Of a DNA stretch of 64,000 nt, positions 38,850 through 47,581 are shown piece by piece; the first letter of the stretch is position 1, and each line of letters begins with the position of its first letter. Source of the DNA: Hornefia porci (GTDB taxonomy: Bacteria; Bacillota; Clostridia; Peptostreptococcales; Anaerovoracaceae); assembly GCF_001940235.1 (NCBI RefSeq), contig NZ_MJIE01000001.1, positions 930,001 to 994,000 on the forward strand, read 5' to 3'. Below the pieces are notes generated by a model, which searched no databases, was not told where the DNA came from, and saw only the letters and a program-made list of their open reading frames with translations. Position numbers and translations under genes: made by a program.

Positions 38850-39745
38850 TTGAAACAAGAGGACTGACAAAGAAATACGACGGCTTTCAGGCACTGTCCG
38901 GTCTGGATATGACCGTCCCTTCGGGCTCGATTTACGGACTGATCGGCGTGAACGGCGCCGGAAAGACCACAGTGCTCCGTCACCTGGCGGGAGTTCTTCG
39001 GCAGGACGCCGGCGAAATCCTGTTCGACGGAGAGGACGTATGGGAAAACGCTGCCGTGAAGCAGCACATCGGACTGGTTCCCGATGATCTGTTTTTTCCG
39101 AACGGATATAATCTGACCGGCATGAAAAAAATCTTTGCGGGCAGCTACGCCGCCTGGGACGAGCGGAGGTTCCACGAAATGACGCAGGCCTTCCGCCTCA
39201 GCGAGACCGCACGTCTGCGGAGCTTCTCCAAGGGAATGAAAAAGCAGGCCATGTTCTGTCTGGTCATGTCCACCATGCCGAAGTATCTTCTGCTGGACGA
39301 GCCGATTGACGGTCTCGACCCCATCGTGCGCAAGCTGGTATGGAAGTATATCGTGGACGATGTGGCCGACCGGGAAATGTCGGTTCTGGTTTCCTCCCAT
39401 AACCTCAGGGAAATGGAAGGAATCTGCGACCACATCGGAATCCTGTCCGCAGGGAGAATGAAGCTGGAGAGGGAAATGGATTCTCTGCGGGGAGATCTGC
39501 ACAAAGTTCAGGTCGCTTTCGGCGCCGACGCGCCGGAGGATCCCTTCGCGGGACTGAACGTGCTCCACCATGAAAAAAGAGGCTCGGTAGAACTGCTTCT
39601 GATCAGCGCTCCCGGAGAGGAGATCGAAAGCAGGCTCCGGGTTCACGATCCGCTTATCTTTGACATCCTCCCGCTTTCACTGGAGGAAATCTTTATCTAT
39701 GAGCTGGGAGGTGACGATGATGAAATCAGCAGTCTCATTTTCTAA
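38846..39745 (+). CDS. ABC transporter ATP-binding protein
   Basis: A 299-residue ATPase with Walker A GVNGAGKTT, a degenerate signature (SFSKGMKKQAMF in place of LSGGQ), Walker B YLLLDEPIDGLD and H-loop SSHNL. The C-terminal 80 residues form the extra domain of YtrB/YxlF-like drug or lantibiotic exporters. The degenerate signature is usual for YtrB relatives. It overlaps both neighbours, so GntR, ATPase and permease are one unit. Confidence 0.92.
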   Translation: MIETRGLTKKYDGFQALSGLDMTVPSGSIYGLIGVNGAGKTTVLRHLAGVLRQDAGEILFDGEDVWENAAVKQHIGLVPDDLFFPNGYNLTGMKKIFAGSYAAWDERRFHEMTQAFRLSETARLRSFSKGMKKQAMFCLVMSTMPKYLLLDEPIDGLDPIVRKLVWKYIVDDVADREMSVLVSSHNLREMEGICDHIGILSAGRMKLEREMDSLRGDLHKVQVAFGADAPEDPFAGLNVLHHEKRGSVELLLISAPGEEIESRLRVHDPLIFDILPLSLEEIFIYELGGDDDEISSLIF

Positions 39746-41471
39746 GACCTGGATGCGCGAAAATGTCCGGCGTTACTGGATTGTTCCCGTTCTCGGGTTT
39801 ATGGGATATTTTCTGTCTTCAATACTGCCGGTGCTCCTGTGCTATCAGCGCTTCGACATCGTCAGCAGCTACGCTTCTATATCAATTTCCAATCAGAATC
39901 CCGCGATCATCGGAATTGACTGTATTCTCGCTGTCCTGACGGCGGTCTGCGTGTTCAGCTATCTGCATAACAGCGCTTCAGTCACGATGATTCACAGTTT
40001 TCCGTCGGGACGCAATCAGCTGTTCGACACCTCCGTTCTCAGCGGATTCTTCATGCTGCTGATTCCCGTCGCCGCGAACGGCATCCTGATGATGTCTCTG
40101 TCGGGCGCAAGAACCGATATCAGCGACACGGTTCAGGCATCGGAACTGTTTTCGTCGCTTCGCTGCCTGGAATGGACTGCGGAGACGATGATCATCATCT
40201 TCTTTGTCTACGCGCTCTCTGTCCTTGCCGGAGTTCTGGCCGGGAACCGGACGATCCATACGCTGCTGGCGCTTTTCCTCAACGGACTTCCCTTTGTCCT
40301 GGTCATCATCATCCGCATGACGGAATCGATGTTTCTCTACGGACATTCGGGCGATATCCTGGCAGACTGGACGCTGAAGCTGTCACCGGTAAGCTATATG
40401 GCGCTGAAAGGAACCGGAAGTGTTCCGTCCGGTCTGCAGTACGAGCTTCTATATCTGCCGGCGGCGGCCGCGGTACTGATCATCGCACGTCTCGTCTACC
40501 GGAAGGTGAAGCTTGAGCGTGAGGAGCGCGCCTGCGTCTTCCCGCTGGTTGCGGACATCATCTGCATTCTTCTGACCTTCATCTGTGCGGTGCCGTCCGC
40601 AAGTTTCATGATGGTCGTCCTGACCTCGGGCGCACATATCAATAATTCGTTCCGGATCCGCTATCTGATTCTGTTTGTCATATTCTCCGCGGTGTACTAC
40701 CTGATCAGCCGCGCCATTGCAGACGGAATCACCCATGTGCTCAACCGGAGTACGCTGAAGAAATTCGGGATTTATGCAGTTATCGCAGCGGTCTTTCTCT
40801 GTTTCACCGTCTTCGATCTGAGCGGTTACGGCACCAGAACTCCAGAGACTTCCGATGTCGCCGCGGTCGAAATCACCTCCGATCTGGTCTCAGACGTCAC
40901 CGGATACGCACCCTTGCGGCTTACGGGAAGAGCTGCGGTGAACAAAACCATCGCCCTGCAGAAGGAGCTTATCGACTCCCGCGAGGTAAACGACGCCGAT
41001 GCTGACTGGAGTACCGATATCACGATAACCTATCGCCTGAAAAACGGAACCGCAATGCACAGAACCTACAGCTGCATGTACAGCAAGGATCACCCTGAAT
41101 CCTTCCGGGCACTCCAGACTCTGTTCGCGGCTCCGGAGGTAATTGAGAAAATCACCGGCAGAGTCTCTAAATTCCAGTCAAGGGCATCCAATGTCAGCCT
41201 CAGTCTCGATGAAGCGGCGCTGCAGATCAGACGCTCTGACTGGAACCGCCTGTTCAGCGCATACAGAAAGGATCTGCGTTCCATTTCAGGCAGCATCCTG
41301 AAAGCTCTGATGGAAAATTCCAACCTGTACTTTCTGAATGTCGAGCAGGGAAACAATGAGAGCACCATCTATCTTCCGGTTCAGAAGAGCGACCGGAATA
41401 CCATGAAATTCCTGCAGAGCCGGGGATATCTGAAGGAATTGAAAACGCTGAACTCCGAAAGTGACAAATAG
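39717..41471 (+). CDS. ABC transporter permease with large extracytoplasmic domain
   Basis: I start at ATG 39717 (MMKSAVSFSKTW), eight bases after GGAGGTG, inside the end of the ATPase gene. About 585 residues: six or more hydrophobic segments in the first 320 (WIVPVLGFMGYFLSSILPVLL, IIGIDCILAVLTAVCVFSYL, MLLIPVAANGILMMSL, LLALFLNGLPFVLVIII, and others), a further one near 375 (AVIAAVFLCFTVFDLSGYG), then about 210 soluble residues. It may export a peptide or sense an envelope antibiotic. I cannot name the substrate. Confidence 0.85.
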   Translation: MMKSAVSFSKTWMRENVRRYWIVPVLGFMGYFLSSILPVLLCYQRFDIVSSYASISISNQNPAIIGIDCILAVLTAVCVFSYLHNSASVTMIHSFPSGRNQLFDTSVLSGFFMLLIPVAANGILMMSLSGARTDISDTVQASELFSSLRCLEWTAETMIIIFFVYALSVLAGVLAGNRTIHTLLALFLNGLPFVLVIIIRMTESMFLYGHSGDILADWTLKLSPVSYMALKGTGSVPSGLQYELLYLPAAAAVLIIARLVYRKVKLEREERACVFPLVADIICILLTFICAVPSASFMMVVLTSGAHINNSFRIRYLILFVIFSAVYYLISRAIADGITHVLNRSTLKKFGIYAVIAAVFLCFTVFDLSGYGTRTPETSDVAAVEITSDLVSDVTGYAPLRLTGRAAVNKTIALQKELIDSREVNDADADWSTDITITYRLKNGTAMHRTYSCMYSKDHPESFRALQTLFAAPEVIEKITGRVSKFQSRASNVSLSLDEAALQIRRSDWNRLFSAYRKDLRSISGSILKALMENSNLYFLNVEQGNNESTIYLPVQKSDRNTMKFLQSRGYLKELKTLNSESDK

Positions 41472-41622
41472 TGTCTGCCTGCTAAGTCCCCGTCGGACTT
41501 AACGGGCGCTGAAGGCAGTTTGTCAGAAGCGCCGCGGCACACAGCCCGATCCGTCCGGAGGCTGTGCGCCGGCGCGAATTAATGTATGGAAGCCTTTCCG
41601 GTTTCCGCTCCTCACAGAAAAA
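41472..41622. other. Spacer after the ABC operon with two small hairpins
   Basis: TAAGTCC/GGACTTA (41483-41501) and CACAGCC/GGCTGTG (41540-41567) fold, but neither is followed by a T run. No gene seen. Confidence 0.45.
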
Positions 41623-41665
41623 CGGCTGTGTGCCGGCGTTCCTGATATCGCCGGCTTCACAGCCG
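41623..41665 (+). terminator. Strong terminator of the GntR-ABC operon
   Basis: Long stem CGGCTGTG-GCCGGCG / CGCCGGC-CACAGCCG with a 10-base loop, followed by CTCTTTATATGCTTT. Confidence 0.82.
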
Positions 41666-41768
41666 CTCTTTATATGCTTTATAAACTTTGTTTTCTCTTT
41701 TGTCTTTTGTTATATTATCCGCTGTTCCTCTTTTCTCCTGTTCCGCGGAAAGCCGGCTCCTCGCGCCT

Positions 41769-42083
41769 CTACTCCCCGGAAAGTTCTTCACAGTCGTCCA
41801 GATCTACCGGAACGATGATGTTCCTCGCGTCCTCCAGGCATTCCGCCGGCACATACAGCTCGATCTCACCCACCGTATTCGTCCCGAACACAATCTCCAG
41901 ATAATTACTGGAACCGACATATTTTTTCTCGCAGGGAATGTTCTCGCTTCTCAGCTTGGATTCCAAAATATCCGCCTGGAAGCTGTCGGTGACCGTACAG
42001 AGATAAGCCCCGTCCCGCCAGCGATAGCTGTCTTCCTGCTCCGGAGAGGCCTTCCCTCCCCGTCTTCTGAATATTTCCGCCAT
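41769..42083 (-). CDS. DUF2007-type small protein
   Basis: A 104-residue soluble protein. Residues 25-104 match the DUF2007 (putative signal-transducing) fold: AYLCTVTDSFQADILESKLRSENIP, a beta-hairpin, then ELYVPAECLEDARNIIV. The N-terminus has a short basic region. Function unknown. It is the last gene of the minus-strand LCP/tagGH side and lies 60 bases after the LCP stop. Confidence 0.75.
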   Translation of the reverse strand: MAEIFRRRGGKASPEQEDSYRWRDGAYLCTVTDSFQADILESKLRSENIPCEKKYVGSSNYLEIVFGTNTVGEIELYVPAECLEDARNIIVPVDLDDCEELSGE

Positions 42084-42143
42084 CCGGTTATGACCTCCTT
42101 GACTGTTCTTCTGTCTGCAGCCCCGCTATTCCTCTTCCGCAGC

Positions 42144-43472
42144 TTACTCGCCGCCCTCTGCCGTTCCTCCGCCGGTACCGCCTGAGCTGCCCGAACCGCC
42201 CGAACTTCCGCCTGAACTTCCGGACGAGCTTCCCCCGGAGCTGCCCGAACTGCCGGAGCTGCCTGAACTGCCTGAGGGCCCGGAGCTTCCCGAGCTTCCT
42301 GTGCTGCTGCCGGAGGATTTCGATGCGGATGAGCCGGACGAACCGGAGCTTCCGGAAGTCCCGCCGGAGGTGCTCCCTCCGTAGCTTCCGCTTCCGCTGT
42401 AAGTGCTGCCCGAGGTGCCTGCCGTTCCCCCGGAGCTCTGTGTCGAGCCTCCCGCCGCACCGGCAATCTGCGCAGCAATCGTAGAAACCGTTCCTGAAAC
42501 GTTGTAATCCTTCTGCCCGAACATCTGCTGATGTAATTTCACCACATTCGCCGCCAGGTCGGACGGGAACACATAAGAAATACCGTTCAGGTTCCCTGTG
42601 GTCACATTATACGGCCAGCCGATGCTCTTGCCGAACTCCATCTTGGAGAGCCGCTGCGCCAGGCCAATCATATCGTTATTGGACAGATTCGTTTCAATCT
42701 GCGGAAGCAGATCATCCATAATGTCCATCAGTTCCGCCAGATTCTTCTCCTGCAGCTTTTTTGTCACCTTCTTGATGACCACGCGCATCCGGCTGGTACG
42801 CTTGAAGTCGTCCCCGACGCCCTTGCGTATGCGGCCGTATGACACCGCCTGCACGCCTTCCAGCGTCTGCTTTCCCGCCTTCTTGACCAGCTTGTATTTC
42901 TTCTGTCCGATATTATGGGCTGTCTGCTTTGTATATTTGTTCAGCTCCTCAATCTCATAGTCATGGACGTTCACCGTAATTCCGCCGACCTTGTCCACCA
43001 GGTTCGCCACCATCTTGAAGTTAAACAGCACATATTCCGATACATTCAGATCCATCGTCTGATTGATGGTCTTCATTGCGCCGGCTGCACCGCCGGAGGC
43101 GTATGCGCTGTTGATTTTGTTGTAGGTCTCGGTTCCGTTGATCCTCGTGTAGGTATCGCGGTATACGGAAATTAGATTGACCTTTTTCGTCTCCACATTC
43201 ATGCTGACGATAATAATGCAGTCTGTATTATGCTGCTTCAGGTTCTTTTTCTTCATGCTCCGCGAGTCCACGCCAAGCAGTGCGATATTCACATACCCGT
43301 CCACATCCACGCAGGACAGTTCCTTTGTACTGATCTTCTTCGTCTTCTGCACCCTGTTCAGCATACTGTAGACAGATGTTGCCACAAGTGCGCCCGTCAC
43401 AATCAGGAACGCCACCAGAAGCAGTGCGACAACCGCCGCCGGTTTTTTCCTGAGTTTCTGAATCAGCTTCAT
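42144..43472 (-). CDS. LytR-CpsA-Psr (LCP) family ligase with Ser/Gly-rich tail
   Basis: LCP enzymes attach teichoic acid or capsule to peptidoglycan. After a membrane segment (AAVVALLLVAFLIVTGALVAT) the catalytic domain shows LLGVDSRSMKKKN, SVYRDTYTRI (Arg pair that binds pyrophosphate), GGITVNVHDYEIE and SYGRIRKGVGDDFKRTSRMR. The last 105 residues are nearly pure Ser and Gly with a few Thr and Pro, an extracellular flexible tail of unusual length. ATG at 43472 overlaps the tagH stop by four bases, linking polymer export with attachment. Confidence 0.92.
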   Translation of the reverse strand: MKLIQKLRKKPAAVVALLLVAFLIVTGALVATSVYSMLNRVQKTKKISTKELSCVDVDGYVNIALLGVDSRSMKKKNLKQHNTDCIIIVSMNVETKKVNLISVYRDTYTRINGTETYNKINSAYASGGAAGAMKTINQTMDLNVSEYVLFNFKMVANLVDKVGGITVNVHDYEIEELNKYTKQTAHNIGQKKYKLVKKAGKQTLEGVQAVSYGRIRKGVGDDFKRTSRMRVVIKKVTKKLQEKNLAELMDIMDDLLPQIETNLSNNDMIGLAQRLSKMEFGKSIGWPYNVTTGNLNGISYVFPSDLAANVVKLHQQMFGQKDYNVSGTVSTIAAQIAGAAGGSTQSSGGTAGTSGSTYSGSGSYGGSTSGGTSGSSGSSGSSASKSSGSSTGSSGSSGPSGSSGSSGSSGSSGGSSSGSSGGSSGGSGSSGGTGGGTAEGGE

Positions 43473-44299
43473 AGAGTCTCCTTTTTCTCCAGCGCCCGTT
43501 TTTCCGCAAGGCGCCGTTCTCTCTTTTTCCTTCTTCTCTCTGCCTTCTCGGCATCCTCCCTTTCAATCATTTCATCGTAAAACGCCGCAGCCTCGCTGAT
43601 TCCGCCGTCGAAAATCAGCTTTCCCTTCTTCATGACGAGACCGCGGGTACAAAATTCTTCGGCCACTGCTGTGGAATGAGTCACAAAAAGAAATGTGACA
43701 TTTTCGTCCTCCACCAGTTCCCTGATTTTTTCTTTGCACTTCTTGCGGAAGGATTTGTCCCCCACACTCAGCGCCTCGTCCACGATCAGGATCTCCGGAT
43801 GGATGCTCACGTTAATCGCGAAGCCGAGACGCGCTTTCATTCCGCTGGAATACGTTCTGACCGGCTGGTCCATATAGTCGCCCAGCTCGGCGAATTCGAT
43901 GATCTGCGGCTCCAGTTCCCGGACGTCCTCCTCTTTCAGACCCAGAAGGTTTCCACGGAAATAAATATTTTCCCGTCCTGTGAATTCCGGATCGAATCCG
44001 GCGGTCAGCTCCAGCAGCGCGCTGACTCTCCCGTTGACCTCGACCTCTCCGCTGGAGGGATAGGTGACCTGTGTAATCATTTTCAGCAGTGTGGACTTTC
44101 CGGCTCCGTTCCGCCCGAAGAGCGCAACCGCTTCCCGCGGCATAACGTCAAAGGAGACATCGTTGATCGCCTTCCTCTGCTTGCACTTCACATTTTTGAA
44201 AAAGATCGCGCGAAACCGCTGCTTATCGTCTTTATACAGTTTATAGGTTTTTGTGACATGACGAAATGAAATCGCCGTCTTTGTGTTATTATCTTCCAT
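43469..44299 (-). CDS. tagH: Teichoic-acid export ATPase TagH
   Basis: ABC ATPase: Walker A GRNGAGKST, signature YSSGMKARLGF, Walker B ILIVDEALSVGD and FVTHS. The block KSFRKKCKEKIREL before the end and EFTGRENIYFRGNLLGL are typical of the polysaccharide/teichoic exporters (TagH/RfbE). The C-terminal 40 residues are a charged coiled coil (AERRRKKRERRLAEKRA). It powers flipping of the polymer with TagG, encoded 76 bases upstream. Confidence 0.9.
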   Translation of the reverse strand: MEDNNTKTAISFRHVTKTYKLYKDDKQRFRAIFFKNVKCKQRKAINDVSFDVMPREAVALFGRNGAGKSTLLKMITQVTYPSSGEVEVNGRVSALLELTAGFDPEFTGRENIYFRGNLLGLKEEDVRELEPQIIEFAELGDYMDQPVRTYSSGMKARLGFAINVSIHPEILIVDEALSVGDKSFRKKCKEKIRELVEDENVTFLFVTHSTAVAEEFCTRGLVMKKGKLIFDGGISEAAAFYDEMIEREDAEKAERRRKKRERRLAEKRALEKKETL

Positions 44300-44375
44300 A
44301 TCTCATTATCTCTTTGTGTCCGGTCTTGTTTCATCGTGCCCGCTGTACGAGAAGAGGCGACGCTCCGGAGAGCCG

Positions 44376-45200
44376 TCAGATTACGTCCGGAATCTCCTTC
44401 TTCAGTCTTTTGTACGCCCAGACCGCAAGAACGCACATGATCACCGTCATGATTACAAAGTTCCTGATCTGCCCCGGATACTCCCATATCCAGCGGTGAT
44501 AAATCATGGCGTTGCGGTAGCCGTTGGCGACCAGTGTAATGGGGTTGAACAGCATCGTCTCGCGAATCCAGGGAATTGTGATCCGATTTGCATCATAAAT
44601 AACCCCCGACAGCCAGAACAGCGCCTGCGTCACAGACTTCACCAGGTTCAGAAAGTCCTTGCTCATGGCAGACAGCATTCCCGCCATAAGACTCCATGCG
44701 GTGAAAAAAATAAACATCCCGATAATAATCAGCGGAATCTGCAGGCAGTATTTCGTGGGCATGAATCCGAAACCCATAAAAATGAAGATCATGATGATCT
44801 GCAGCGCCAGATTCACGATCAGATTCGACAGACTCACGAAAGTCGGAATCGTATCCACCGGAAACTTAATCCGCTTGACCAGATACTTATACTTCCGGAT
44901 AGAGCCCGCGCCGCCGGTCAGCGTCGCCTTCATATAAAACCACGGAATGAATCCGCTGATCATCCACAGAAAAAAAGGATACCCGTCCACATCGTGTCCC
45001 CGCCGGACTCCGATGGAGAACGCGAACCAGAAAACAAAAATCGTAACGGCCGGTGATATGACCGCCCACATCCATCCGAGCGCCGCGCCGCGGTACTGCT
45101 TCACGATATCGGATTTCGCAAGCTTCAGCAGCTGCCTGCGGAATTTAATATGATCGCTGACGATCTCTGAAAGTGTATTCAAATCCCTTCTCCAATCCAT
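44376..45200 (-). CDS. tagG: Teichoic-acid export permease TagG
   Basis: ABC-2 type permease of about 274 residues with six hydrophobic segments; KQYRGAALGWMWAVISPAVTIFVFWFAF is the family's entry amphipathic helix and first segment. FMISGFIPWFYMKATL-like and YDANRITIPW blocks are standard. I use ATG 45200; the TTG three codons earlier is less likely. There is no Shine-Dalgarno site and the -10 box lies only 23 bases upstream, so the mRNA leader would be very short. Confidence 0.9.
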   Translation of the reverse strand: MDWRRDLNTLSEIVSDHIKFRRQLLKLAKSDIVKQYRGAALGWMWAVISPAVTIFVFWFAFSIGVRRGHDVDGYPFFLWMISGFIPWFYMKATLTGGAGSIRKYKYLVKRIKFPVDTIPTFVSLSNLIVNLALQIIMIFIFMGFGFMPTKYCLQIPLIIIGMFIFFTAWSLMAGMLSAMSKDFLNLVKSVTQALFWLSGVIYDANRITIPWIRETMLFNPITLVANGYRNAMIYHRWIWEYPGQIRNFVIMTVIMCVLAVWAYKRLKKEIPDVI

Positions 45201-45222
45201 TTTTTGCAAATCAGTATATAGT

Positions 45223-45251
45223 ATTATATCCTAAAATCCCTCCCTTCGCAA
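45223..45251 (-). promoter_or_regulatory. Promoter of tagGH-LCP
   Basis: Minus strand: TTGCGA (45246-45251), 17 bases, TATAAT (45223-45228). Expected start about 45216, leaving roughly 16 untranslated bases before the tagG ATG. Confidence 0.7.
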
Positions 45252-45540
45252 CAGTACATTGAAAACAGGGCGCGACAGGCCGCGATGCGCGTTGCACGCG
45301 AGGTCGCGAGAGCGCTGCGCATCGAAGAGCGGCGACGCGGAATGCTGCTTATTGCGGCGGCACGGAAACACCGCCTATTGCAGCCGGGGCGTTATTGCCT
45401 TTTCTCAGAATATATGGTATATTTAATTCGTGTTTCATGCGCATCTGTCTTGTCAGCGGAAACTCCGTGAAGGACGGCGCGCACAGTTCAAACCGGGTCA
45501 TTGTCGTTACAGAGAGAAAAATGTGAATGTGGAGGTGTGA
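45252..45540. other. Divergent intergenic region with GC-rich inverted repeat
   Basis: CGATGCGC (near 45283) and GCGCATCG (near 45315) are exact inverses around a GC-rich loop. Further right, AT-rich sequence (AATATATGGTATATTTAATT, 45410-45428) is the likely promoter area of the plus-strand transferase gene. No gene is supported. Confidence 0.45.
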
Positions 45541-46950
45541 ATGAGTATCAGGGCGATACTGCTTAATCTTGCGGATCGGGGCGTGACAGGCACTTATGAT
45601 CTGCACAGAAGAAGAAAGAAAGCGCGGAGTGTCTACGCGGAGCTGACGGACTATTACAAAAAACGGCCCTTCCTGCATATGGACGCCCGGCAGCGCAAGG
45701 AAACGATGGATCATATTCTGGAACTGGAGGATTCTTTTCAGGGACTGGATCATGTTCTTGCCGGGCAGTACCGCCGGGAGGTAAAGGCCCATTATCTTAA
45801 GGATCTCGGTCCTCAGTGCTATGCGAAATATGCGAAGCAGCCTGTGAAGGACAAAGTTGTATTTCTGGAAAAGGGCGGTCCCAGGAGCGCTCCAAACGGA
45901 TATCTCTCTGATGTCCTGAAGGCCCAGGGGAAATACCGGGTCGTCATGATCGGCGCTCAGCTGCGTAAACGCTCTGACATAGAAGCCTATGAAAACATCC
46001 TGAATTTTTATCGGGAAGCTGCTGACGCAAAAGCCATCTTCATTTCTTCCGCCAACGAATTTCTGAGTCAGTTTGATCTCCGTCCGGAAACAAAGCTGAT
46101 TCAGCTCTGGCATGGCCTGGGAATCCTCAAGAAGGTGGGATACAGCACAATCGAAAACGAGCAGTTCGGACGTACCCGTGAAGAAGCGGAGGAGTACGAC
46201 GCGTATCGGAACTATGATTTTGTTACCCTCCCCTCCATGGAGCAGGCGTGGATCTTCGAGGAATCCATGCACATCCCCGCGGATTCCGGAAAGCTCCTTC
46301 CGATCGGCGTTTCCCGCACGGATCAGTTCTATAATCCGGACATCATCCGCAAAGGCTACGAGGATCTCCACCGGAAATTCCCCGCAACTGCCGGGAAAAA
46401 AATCATTCTCTACGCGCCGACATATCGCGGCAGGCTTTCCAACGCATCCGCACCGTCCGCCATGAACTACAGGGCGATGGCGCAGGCACTCGGTGACGAA
46501 TACGTGCTGCTGATCAAACAGCACGGCTCCGTCAGGAATCTCCCGGGCTATCCGGAAGACCTCCTGAACACCTTCCTCTTTGATATGAACCGGACTCCGA
46601 TCGTCGGCGCCATTGAGCGACTGCTGATGATCGCAGACATCTGCATCACGGATTACTCCTCAATCGCTTTTGAATACGCGCTTCTGGAGCGCCCGCTGCT
46701 GTTTTTCGCCTACGACCTGGATGAATATTATGTGGATCGGGGCTTATACTACAAATATGACGAAATCACGCCCGGACCGATCTGCTCCACGACAGAGGAA
46801 CTCATCGACTGCATTCAGCATATCGACCGGTGCTTCGATAAACAAAAAATCATTGACTTTAAAAACCGCTTCGTCGGAGCATGCGACGGCCATGCGACCG
46901 AACGGACGATCGCGCTGATCGAGCAGGCGTCGGAGTCCGCACGCCCGTGA
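45541..46950 (+). CDS. CDP-glycerol/polyol glycerophosphotransferase (TagB/TagF-like)
   Basis: A 469-residue transferase that would add polyol phosphates to a lipid-linked primer at the membrane face. It has the family's GT-B blocks: KLIQLWHGLGILKKVGY, PIGVSRTDQFY, ILYAPTYRG and the C-terminal ICITDYSSIAFEYALLERPLLFF (split for length), and ends with ACDGHATERTI. The His in WHG and the S/T-D pair in TDYSS are the catalytic and CDP-binding residues in TagF. ATG at 45541 follows GGAGGTG. Neighbour tagD, 85 bases on, makes CDP-glycerol, a likely substrate. Confidence 0.9.
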   Translation: MSIRAILLNLADRGVTGTYDLHRRRKKARSVYAELTDYYKKRPFLHMDARQRKETMDHILELEDSFQGLDHVLAGQYRREVKAHYLKDLGPQCYAKYAKQPVKDKVVFLEKGGPRSAPNGYLSDVLKAQGKYRVVMIGAQLRKRSDIEAYENILNFYREAADAKAIFISSANEFLSQFDLRPETKLIQLWHGLGILKKVGYSTIENEQFGRTREEAEEYDAYRNYDFVTLPSMEQAWIFEESMHIPADSGKLLPIGVSRTDQFYNPDIIRKGYEDLHRKFPATAGKKIILYAPTYRGRLSNASAPSAMNYRAMAQALGDEYVLLIKQHGSVRNLPGYPEDLLNTFLFDMNRTPIVGAIERLLMIADICITDYSSIAFEYALLERPLLFFAYDLDEYYVDRGLYYKYDEITPGPICSTTEELIDCIQHIDRCFDKQKIIDFKNRFVGACDGHATERTIALIEQASESARP

Positions 46951-47035
46951 AAGGCCCGCGGCAAAGCGCGTGGGCGTGCCGCGGCGAAACGAAAGATGAA
47001 AATGAAATAAAGAAAGAGCAAAGGAGAGCGAACTG

Positions 47036-47425
47036 ATGAAGAGAGTTATTACCTACGGAACCTTTGACCTGCTGCATTACGGTCATGTAAATCTTCTCCG
47101 GAGAGCAAAAGAATACGGCGATTATCTGATCGTCGCCATCTCAACCGACGAGTTCAACTGGAATCAGAAGCACAAGAAATGCTACTTTACCTACGAACAG
47201 CGTAAAAACCTCGTAGAAGCCATCCGTTATGTGGATCTGGTTATTCCTGAAGAGAACTGGGAACAAAAACTCAGCGACGTAAAAGAGTTCAAAATTGATA
47301 CCTTTGTCATCGGAGACGACTGGAAAGGAAAATTCGATTTCCTTAAAGACTACTGCGATGTTGTCTATCTGCCGCGAACTCCGGAGATCTCCACAACACA
47401 AATCAAAAACGAACTAAAAAAATAA
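47036..47425 (+). CDS. tagD: Glycerol-3-phosphate cytidylyltransferase
   Basis: Makes CDP-glycerol from CTP and sn-glycerol-3-phosphate. YGTFDLLHYGHVNLLRRA carries the HxGH nucleotidyltransferase motif; the second signature is RTPEISTTQIK. At 129 residues it is identical in length to B. subtilis TagD. ATG follows AGGAGAG. It is the last gene of the plus-strand pair and is followed by a folded terminator-like element. Confidence 0.95.
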   Translation: MKRVITYGTFDLLHYGHVNLLRRAKEYGDYLIVAISTDEFNWNQKHKKCYFTYEQRKNLVEAIRYVDLVIPEENWEQKLSDVKEFKIDTFVIGDDWKGKFDFLKDYCDVVYLPRTPEISTTQIKNELKK

Positions 47426-47427
47426 AA

Positions 47428-47494
47428 GACAGCTCTCTGGTATTCGGAAGCCTGTATTGTCCCATCAAACCAGAAGGTTTGAACCATAGCTGTC
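47428..47494 (+). terminator. Folded 3' region after tagD
   Basis: Nested inverted repeats GACAGCT/AGCTGTC (outer) and TCTGGT/ACCAGA (inner) begin three bases after the tagD stop. Only a short T-rich stretch follows, so termination is plausible but weak. Confidence 0.5.
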
Positions 47495-47581
47495 AGTTTC
47501 AATCCATCTCACTCAGGCCGTCAGATAGTCAGTCGATTAAGGTTAGGAACCCGGCCGCCGCAGGCTTATGCGGGCAACGGC

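Noticed and set aside
42144..42480. Opposite- and alternate-frame Pro/Ala-rich frames in this area
   Set aside because: They are shadows of the Ser/Gly-rich tail of the LCP gene; repeat codons keep other frames open.
45349..46524. 391-codon minus-strand frame opposite the first polyol transferase
   Set aside because: Antisense to a clearly conserved gene and without family content.
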